Assembly (NCBI GenBank): GCA_951640195.1
Contig: OX621174.1
Coordinates: 1,488,001 to 1,552,000, forward strand
DNA: 64,000 nucleotides
Direction: 5' to 3'
Source of the DNA: Porpolomopsis calyptriformis
Lineage: Eukaryota > Basidiomycota > Agaricomycetes > Agaricales > Hygrophoraceae
In this document: piece after piece, positions 57,201-64,000 of the stretch
Position numbering within the stretch: position 1 is the stretch's first letter
Layout of the letters: every line of letters starts with the position of its first letter
Translations under genes and position numbers: made by a program
The notes under the pieces: generated by a model
Databases searched by the model: none
Seen by the model: only the letters and a program-made list of their open reading frames with translations
Told to the model about the DNA's origin: nothing

Positions 57201-59064
57201 ATCCAAATCCGATTGAATGGCCTTGAAAATGAGACATTGGCCAGCTCCATAAATCAAAACTAACCACATCATGTACTGTTGGGGTAGTTATTATAATATG
57301 GTGGCCTGTTTCATAACAGAGCTGTGTCCAGACATTTACCCACCAAGACACATGTAATGCCCAACTGCCAAGGTAAGGAACCAGCTCGAATTGGCCATAT
57401 TGGAGGTAGCAATGCATTTCTACTATGGTCTGCTGTATGAGACTAACAGGCATGACCATTACAAAAGGCATGTCAGGTATGTTCCTGGGTTTGTCCTGCC
57501 ACTTCCTTTCAGCTGTAAAGAGAAAACATGAGTGGGGGAGCCTAAGAGAAGAAAGGCTACTCACCAAATGCACAAGGGAACTGCTTGTACATGTCATGAT
57601 ATTCTTGAAAGAGTGTCAAAACAGTAAACAGTCCCATTACCTGAAGTGTTTTACTGAGGCCAACCTTGTCCATGAGCAATATAGGCTTGTTCTCGAATGC
57701 GTGATTGAGCATCTTGATGATGCTGACAAGCTGGTGCCACCGAGAACCGAATGGCTCAGTATTCTCCAGGTTTTGGAACCAGGCACGATGATCGTCAACC
57801 CAAGGATCGTGCCTCCCATAAGGGTCCTATTGTTCGTTGAAAAACAGTAGCATTACTGCATGCTTGTCAGTGTTTATGCTGATCATAGACCAGAGATCGT
57901 CCATGCGCACTTCTTATATTCCTCAATGCCTTCTTCCCAATCCATATTGATCTGAGGGCCGAAGTTGATTTCTGGCATGGGTTCTGCTTCCAAGTCGGGG
58001 GACAAGAGCCTAAGGTGTTCTAAGAATTGTGCCTTCAACTGTTCAACAGCTTTTTGAGAAGCAAGCAGTTCCAACACATCATGGAGGACCTTAGGCAAGC
58101 CTGTGAAAGAAGTGAGGTGTTGACACAGTGAGACAGTCACTAATTACTCACGAGTTTTTTCACGACCATTGCCGTCCATACCCATTGCATTCAATATGTT
58201 GTTCATCATTTCCTTTTGCTGCTTGAGCTCCTCAACCAACTCTTTGTCTCCATACCGCATGAGGATCATTGTAAGCAATTCTACCTTGTTGAGCCAAGCG
58301 CAAATCTTCACGGATGATATTCGCCTGTTGTTAGAACTGATCTCTGGGAAGAGACCATAAGCAGACAGCAAAGAGGCAGCTCAATTGGTAAACTAACCTT
58401 CCCACAGGCCTCTCACTTCATTCCATAGTTTTTTCAAGCAGGTCACCTCCTGGGTGAGTGACTTGTGAAACCGGTTCCATGTATTGGCCATAACAACCTC
58501 CACGAATTTGCAAACAGAGTCCTTGAGGAATGCGCTCCCACCATTGTATGCATCTAAACCAAACAAGGCTTCTGCAATGTGACCGTAGTGAAGCGCTACT
58601 TGTGATTGCACCAAATCTGGCAGCTGATGGGATAGTTGGTTAGGCTCGAATGTTAGGTGGCAGGTCCCATGACTCACGGTATTGGCCTTTAAGCGCCACA
58701 TAACAGCATACAGATGCATATCATGCTTGACAAGTTGTTTGTTGATGACGTTGTGAATAGCCCATCTCTTGTTCCAGCCAGTATTAATGAAGTCAATCCA
58801 TGTATCACAACCCAAGGCATCATTGTCATCTTTTCGCTTCATGTACGAAATTTGTTTGGTGTCTGATAAGTTCCAGAAGTTTGACGCAAAAGTGCAGACA
58901 GCAAAGGAGACAGAGTCACTCCAGTATCGAGAGGTTTCATCACAGTCACCAATGGGTGAATCATCTATGCCAGTAAGGCTTTTCCACTATTCCCAATGCC
59001 AAGGCCCCGAGTTGTCAAATGCACACAGTGCTAGAAGAGCACCAGGAACTGTTTGAGTGGGCAT
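54293..59064 (-). pseudogene. SNF2-family DNA-dependent ATPase/helicase, degenerate
   Basis: Read from ATG 59064 (MPTQTVPGALLAL), an N-terminal region of about 400 codons with helical segments precedes a two-lobed SNF2 ATPase. Walker A reads LLMDKVGLSKT (near 57670) with Ser where Gly is usual. Motif Ia-like sequence is VMVMPVSLIQQT. The DEAH box is LLMALDEAHECRN (near 57090), motif III VAMTATPVTT, and the second lobe has HPSCNPNWEWQNP and KIVIYSAFPPSN. The last motifs (DTLWSAQDDN, then VHIY and LIAAKTPDMFLNN, about 55770-55680) contain stops. The C-terminal tail (55630-54755) is acidic then Thr/Glu-rich with TTxAEVPTT repeats. In-frame stops also occur near 58985 and 56760. GT-AG introns separate exons. 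Confidence 0.75.
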
Positions 59065-59625
59065 AATGAAGGGAAATAAGACAAAGTTTTGGCAGCTTTC
59101 AAATTCCCAAATTATTAAGGCACAACCATGAGAAAAGCTTGCCAGCAATCAGTAGCAAATAATCTATTTTTCCATTTTAGCACAGCAATTTAGTCACGAC
59201 TTTTGTCTTTTTTGGACGTTTTTGTTTTTTGTTCTTGATCAACCAGATTGTCCATAACCTTTATCAGTCGCCACTTAAAGTTGGAGAGATGGGTACTTGC
59301 ATCAACTGAAACTGAACTGAGTACATTATGCCAAGTGAACAACAATGCAACAATGCAAATTTTCAAATTAAATGACATGATATAAATAAGGCATGGGAAT
59401 CCTAATAATCGGACATAAGTAGTACTAAGGACCATCGCTAGCACTGACCAAATATTTTGCTTTCTGCCTCTTAGGGTTTAGAGTGTAGAGTTTTTTAACA
59501 CCTGGGAGTTTTTACTCAGGAGTTTATTTGGGAGTGACTTGGGAGTTACAAAGGACAGGAACACTGCATGGACAGGGAAATAGCTATGGAACCATGGAAA
59601 ATACTTTTCCTCAGCTCTCTACCTA

Positions 59626-60326
59626 GTGTCAAAAATGAGCCACATTTGACATGGAGGGACTTGTTGACTACAAGAGGTTCACAGATTGAGATTGAGACCT
59701 AGATCTCAGAGGCAGTGTTTGTGACCTGACATGACAGATCTGCCACGATGTGCCTGCCCAGGATGGACAGTGCATGCATGTATCATATGCACATGTGACA
59801 GAGCAGCCATCGTCCATCCAGGATGGACACTGCATGCATGTATCATCTGCACATGGTGATAAAGTAGCCATGCAAAAACAGCATCCATCCAGGATGGACA
59901 CTGTGCATATATCCTACACACATCTGACAAAGCAGCCATGCAAAACTGGTGTCCATCCAGGACAGACACTGTGTGCATGTATCATCTGCACATGTGACAA
60001 AGTAGCCATGCAAAAACAGCATCCATCCAGGATGGACACTGTGTGCATATATCTTACACACATCTGACAAAGCAGCCATGCATCTGTCCAGGACAGATGC
60101 TGGTTGTTTGTTTTGCATGATGTGAGCTATCATACTCATATGGACATATGACCCAAGCCAACACAATGCAGGACATCTCTAGGAAAGCCTAGGATGCTGC
60201 TAGAAAAGAGTCAGGAAAAGCCAGGAAAGATGGGAACACCTCAACAACAGGGAAATGGTATTATAGCAACCATGAAAATGATTTTTTTCCTAGCTTTTCC
60301 TAGAACTGCAAAAATCCCCTCATAAC
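59626..60326 (-). repeat. right inverted repeat arm (701 bp)
   Basis: Reverse complement of the left arm, longer because it holds about five copies of the roughly 60-bp subrepeat (CATCCAGGATGGACACTG, then TACACACATCTGACAAAGCA). The outer end at 60326 reads CCCCTCATAAC. Confidence 0.9.
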
Positions 60327-60457
60327 AGCATCAGCTGTTCTGTGTGTGTACGTCTCTAAATGGACACTAAACAGACACTAAACAGACAGCATCCATCTTC
60401 TGCCACTTTTCCACTCAATCAAGCCACTTCCTTCTTCAGGAATGCTACCCAGTCAGT

Positions 60458-60525
60458 CCTCTGGACCTCCTGGTCAGTGCTCTGGACCTCCTGGTCAGTG
60501 CTCTGGACCTCCTGGTCAGCGCTCT
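60458..60525 (+). repeat. 21-bp tandem repeat, three copies
   Basis: CTCTGGACCTCCTGGTCAGTG occurs three times head to tail and a fourth time partially. It would encode SGPPGQC units in one frame; no gene is supported around it. Confidence 0.85.
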
Positions 60526-60529
60526 GCCC

Positions 60530-60935
60530 TTCCTGAGTCACCAACTTCATCCATGGCCCAGCAAATGAGACATCTCTCTGTTTCTGGTCTAAAAGAGTGT
60601 TTTCCACTTTTTGACCTGATGAGGATGTGACATCATGGGAACGCCATGCAGGGCCTCCCCAGAGGCACCTGATGGGCCCCTGGTGTGGCCTGGCTGCTGA
60701 AACATGAAGCCAGAGTTCGACTCCATCCCATGTCCCAAGTGGAAGGGTAATATGGGTAGGTAGTTAGTAATGTATGTACATAGACTACTACTTGGGACAC
60801 ACATAATGTGAGAGTGGTTAAGTGATGATGGTGGTAGCAGTGAAAGAAGCAAGTTGTGGTATATTTGGTCATATTTGTTATAAAGTGGTTTGATAAGCCA
60901 AGTTTGACCAACTGTATAGTTTATATAATATAGAG
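60530..60935. other. intergenic, no supported gene
   Basis: Nothing recognised between the 21-bp repeat and the purine-rich array. Confidence 0.4.
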
Positions 60936-61282
60936 GGCCAAGGGAGAGAGTGGGGATGGGGGCTGAGGGAGTGGGGGGCTGAGGGAGAGAGTAGGGGGGG
61001 GGGGGAGGGCTGAGGGAGAGAGTGGGGGAGAGGGCTGAGGAAGAGGGTGAGGGAGGGGGCTAATGGAGAGGGTAGGGGAGGGGGCTAAGGGAGAGGGTGG
61101 GGATGGGGGCTGAGGGAGTGGGGGGCTGAGGGAGAGAGTAGGGGGGGGGAGGGCTAAGGGAGAGAGTGGGGGAGGGGGCTGAGGGAGAGGGGGAGGGGGG
61201 GGGGCTGAGGAAGAGAGTGGGGGAGGGGGCTGAGGAAGAGAGTGGGGGAGGGGGCTGAGGGAGGGGGGAGGGGGGGTGTCAA
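60936..61282 (+). repeat. purine-rich GGGGGCTGAGGGAGAG minisatellite
   Basis: About 350 bp of almost pure G/A on the plus strand, built from a GGGCTGAGGGAGAGAGTGGG-type unit. A larger block (GTGGGGATGGGGGCTGAGGG) occurs twice about 146 bp apart. Runs of up to eleven G. The strong strand asymmetry could favour triplex or G-quadruplex structure. Confidence 0.85.
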
Positions 61283-61588
61283 TGCCTATAAGGTGGTTTA
61301 CTAGTGTAAGCATAGATGTAGGGATAGGGATTACTAACAAGGGGATAGGGGGGCTCTGAAGGTGGGGGTAGCTAGCAATAAGTCACACAAGGCGTAAGTC
61401 TGGCCTGTGCAGTACCTGCTGTGGCCCTGCCACCTTAAGCAGATGCAGAGAGAGTATAGGTAGTAGTGTAGATAGTAGTAGTGGTAGTGTTGAGGTGAAA
61501 GGGGGGGTTGGGGGTTGGCATTGTTGGGAGCAGTGGTGGTAGTTATGGTATTTTTCAAAGGGGGGTGGCTAATAAGAATATAAGATAG

Positions 61589-61910
61589 GGTGTATATGGC
61601 TACCAAATTTAGAATGAATCTAATAAATACAAGCTAAGATATAAAGGTGGCAAGGGGAAGGGCATCTATAGACATCTACAGATATAGAGACTCAAAACAC
61701 AAGTTAGTAGCGCACATCGGACCAGTCTGATATGCACTACCAAAGTGGGATATCAGGGTGTATATGGCTACTAAATTTGGAATGAATCCAATAAGTACAA
61801 GCTAAGATATAAATGTGGTAAGGGGGAGGGGGTATATAGATATCTATAGATACAGAGACTTACAATGCAAGTTAGTAGCATACATTGGACTGGTCCAATG
61901 TGCACTACTT
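61589..61910 (+). repeat. tandem duplication, about 167-bp period
   Basis: Two copies (about 61589-61741 and 61756-61910), each running from GTGTATATGGCTAC to TGCACTAC, about 83% identical. Each ends with a short palindrome around GGACCAGTC / GGACTGGTCC. Confidence 0.8.
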
Positions 61911-62089
61911 ATCATCATTTTCACCTGTTTGTTTGCTTCTATTCCTTGCTTTGGGGTCAATATACATCCCCTTTTTCATTTCTTAATTATTGCTCTATTT
62001 CGAGCCCCTTTTTACAATGCTACCAAAACCCTAGGGTAACCCTGACCTTGGGGGGATATCGCCTATAATTCCAGTTCCACTCCCCTGCC

Positions 62090-62707
62090 GAAGATCCAGT
62101 CCTGACGGACCAACTATACAACAATGTCCTTGGAGCCACTGTCACCACCACAGTCGGACACCTCCTGGCATCACATTCGGATGTCCGGAAAAGGATCAAA
62201 GATCACACCACTAGCAAACGTATCCCTGTCAACCTATCGGACAACTCAGACGACCCTGTTTCTAGCTTCTATACCATGCCAAACTCACCCAATGAAGACA
62301 CTATTGTAGCCGATGATGCCTCCGCCATCTGGGTAATTGACGTCCTCCTGGATGGAAGACAGAAAGAGGAAGCACTCCTTGACACTGGAAGCGCGATAAC
62401 CGTCATTCGGAAAGACGTCTGGGAATGACTTGGTATCCCAATCTGATCCAATCTTATCATGCACATGGAGTCATCACACTCCACTGTCACCCCCACCCTA
62501 GGAGTTCTTAAAAACCTCCAGGTCATCATCAGACCCTGTACCTTCTACATGCAGGTGCAGGTAGCAGAGAAACTACCTTGCGACATGATTCTTGGACAGC
62601 CTTTCTATCTCCTCACGAACCTAGATAGCAGGATCGATCTGGACAGCTCACAACACATCAACATCATGGATCCGAACACCAGAAAGAGGATTAAAGTATC
62701 CACATGA
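62090..62707 (+). pseudogene. Gypsy-4 gag end and aspartic protease
   Basis: The frame opens with VLTDQLYNNVLGATVT and SDVRKRIKDHTTSKR, typical of the end of Gag in this group. The protease follows with EALLDTGSAITVI (about 62362-62400) and CDMILGQPFY (about 62580). TGA codons at about 62426 and 62444 interrupt it; both could come from Arg codons. It ends with TGA 62705-62707 inside an ATGA overlap. Confidence 0.7.
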
Positions 62708-64000
62708 CCACGAGCCTGGAAGCCCAACAAGAAACTCGTCCCCATGGGTTTTTAAATGTTGAGAGTATGGATTATACCCAAACCCCTGTTCCGGTTCCCA
62801 CACCTTCGCCATCTGTACTCTCAGGTTCTATCTCTCACCAAGCTTTGATTCCACCAACGCCGTCTACACCCAACAACATATCTGTTTCCCCACACACAAC
62901 CTCTGCTTCCCTGACTCCCCCGAACAACATCATCCGCTCCTGCATATCGGAATGATCCTAGAACAACCTAAATGACGATTACCCCTGTGGACAGGCAGCA
63001 ACCTTCGACATCCCTCTCTCCGATATCCCAGACTCCCTTCTCACTCCCATATCTGTACATGAATCCTCCTTAGCTGATTATGTTGCAGATATCGACGAAT
63101 ATAAATACACTCATGCCACCTATGCTGGAAAGAAATATAAGAAAGTGGTGGACCGTGTCCTGCCTATCAAAGGAATGCTACCTGAAGAATTCCGCATCGT
63201 CCGATGTCAACACCCTGATCCATTGGCTGACCTTCCAGCACTTCCCTTCCATCCACCGCCATTTACACCAGGCTCTATTTACACCCAAGAACAGAAAGAT
63301 AAGCACAATGTCAATCCTGATGGATTCCTATGGCCTGAAGAAGAGACCCTTGCCCACCACATAATCAAAACCCAGGAACAAGCATTCACCTGGGAGGAGA
63401 CTGAGAAAGGTCATTTTCTGGAAGAATTCTTCCACCCGATCCTCCTCCCCACTATAGAACACGTCCCTTGGGTTCTTAAAAACATTCTGATTCCACCCGG
63501 AATCTTTGACGCAGTCCTCAAAGTCATCCACGAAAAGATTTCCGCTGGCGTGTACGAAGAGTCTAACTCATCCTATCGCTCCCGATGGTTCTGCGTGCTC
63601 AAGAAGGATGGGAAATCTCTCCGACTTGTCCACAATCTCAAACCCCTTAACAGAGTCTCAATCCACGACTCCGCAGTTCCTCCGCTCACAGAACAATTCG
63701 CGGAATCCTTCGCTGGAAGAGCCTGCTATGGGTCCCTTGACCTATTCGTATCCTTTGACCAATGCGACCTCGACCTCCAATCCCAAGACCTCACCACCTT
63801 TCAAATGCCACTCGGAGCTAAATGTCTAACTTCTATTCCTATGGGATATACCAACTCAACACAAATCATGCAGGGAGATGTCACCCACATCCTCCAAGCA
63901 GAAATCCCTCATGTTGCAAGCCCCTTCATAGATGACGTACCCATTAAAGGCCTGGAAACCCATTACGAACTCCTAGGAGGACTCTTTGAGACTATTCCAC
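62704..64000 (+). pseudogene. pol: Gypsy-4 pol, reverse transcriptase part (partial)
   Basis: Begins at ATG 62704, overlapping the upstream stop, with a Pro/Ser-rich linker. Two stops occur at 62953 (TGA) and 62959 (TAG), then the frame is open to the window end. Motifs: YAGKKYKKVVDRV, LPEEFRIVR, FTWEETEKGHF, IPPGIFDAV, the RT signature SSYRSRWFCVLKKDGKSLR (about 63565-63621), VHNLKPLN, and FIDDVPIKG (about 63927), a diverged YxDD-box region. RNase H and integrase lie beyond the edge. Confidence 0.75.

Larger units (their letters stand above)
50791..60326 (-). mobile_element. candidate large element bounded by long inverted repeats, carrying a SNF2 gene
   Basis: A 572-bp repeat at 50791-51362 and its inverted 701-bp counterpart at 59626-60326 enclose 8.26 kb that contains one large gene (54293-59064). 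Outer ends both read GTTATGAGGGGATTTTTG inward. No matching target duplication was found. No known transposase was recognised inside. It may be a large DNA transposon with a helicase cargo, a relic of one, or two independent insertions of a short repeat in opposite orientation. Confidence 0.4.
62090..64000 (+). mobile_element. Gypsy-4: Ty3/gypsy element of another lineage, runs off right edge
   Basis: Contains a gag C-terminal piece, an aspartic protease and the first part of reverse transcriptase, in two frames. No LTR is visible upstream of 62090, and the expected gag body is missing, so the 5' end appears truncated or too diverged. Sequence differs strongly from Gypsy-1 to -3. Confidence 0.8.

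Noticed and set aside
50791..60326. Assigning the inverted-repeat segment to the Kyakuja-Dileera-Zisupton (KDZ) superfamily
   Set aside because: No KDZ transposase motif was found inside, and no target duplication could be matched.
60921..61340. 139-codon Pro/Ser/Leu-rich minus-strand frame
   Set aside because: Antisense of the purine-rich minisatellite.

Overview
The window looks like a repeat-rich piece of a filamentous basidiomycete (mushroom-type Agaricomycete) genome. The evidence is short GT-AG introns of about 46-60 nt, Ty3/gypsy chromoviruses, a pogo-type transposase, and gene families of basidiomycete type: a WD40 protein with a C-terminal membrane segment, a DUF6698-like protein, a TET/JBP-like 2OG-Fe(II) oxygenase, a SNF2 ATPase and a Crinkler-like protein. 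No rRNA, tRNA or CRISPR array was recognised. Most non-transposon genes are broken by insertions, frameshifts or C-to-T stops.

Layout. 1-1662: right end of a decayed pogo/Tigger-like DNA transposon (minus strand). 2.9-5.8 kb: gene remnants, including a DUF6698-like gene with a clean intron. 7.3-8.9 kb: a decayed minus-strand gene. 9.1-17.8 kb: a WD40 gene split by Gypsy-1 (9329-16312; 359-bp LTRs, GTGAC target duplication, intact pol, a third ORF downstream of pol). 19-37.2 kb: a 2OG-oxygenase gene split by Gypsy-2 (21445-36612, GTTCA duplication). Gypsy-2 itself carries a solo-LTR-like insertion (22401-23009) and a nearly intact relative, Gypsy-3 (26278-33534, TGCGA duplication). 37.2-41 kb: non-coding tandem repeats. 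41.0-44.2 kb: a multi-exon Crinkler-like gene (ubiquitin-like header, P-loop NTPase, PD-(D/E)XK nuclease). 46.0-47.6 kb: a gene with a duplicated unnamed domain, interrupted by a 451-bp TA-flanked MITE. 48.7-49.0 kb: a foldback element. 50.8-60.3 kb: a roughly 9.5-kb segment bounded by long inverted repeats and containing a decayed SNF2-family ATPase gene. 60.4-62 kb: purine-rich and other tandem repeats. 62.1-64 kb: a fourth gypsy element of another lineage, running off the right edge.

How it fits together. The three complete LTR elements share a Tf1/sushi-like design. The primer-binding site next to the 5' LTR is complementary to a stretch inside the LTR about 30 nt downstream of a TATA-like box, so each RNA could prime itself. 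They differ in gag-pol coupling: Gypsy-1 has a canonical -1 slippery heptamer (GGGTTTT) abutting the gag stop, while Gypsy-3 and probably Gypsy-4 use an ATGA stop-start overlap. LTR divergence fits the nesting order: Gypsy-3 about 0.5%, Gypsy-1 about 1.7%, Gypsy-2 about 3%. Nearly all changes are transitions, and the twelve nonsense codons noted in Gypsy-2 fall where Gypsy-3 has Arg or Gln. This is the mark of cytosine-methylation or RIP-like decay.

The observations most worth following are the inverted-repeat-bounded SNF2 segment, the Crinkler-like NTPase-nuclease gene, the shared self-priming architecture, the uncharacterised domain after the chromodomain in Gypsy-2/3, and the third ORF of Gypsy-1. 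All similarity statements rest on motif recognition by eye; no database search was run.
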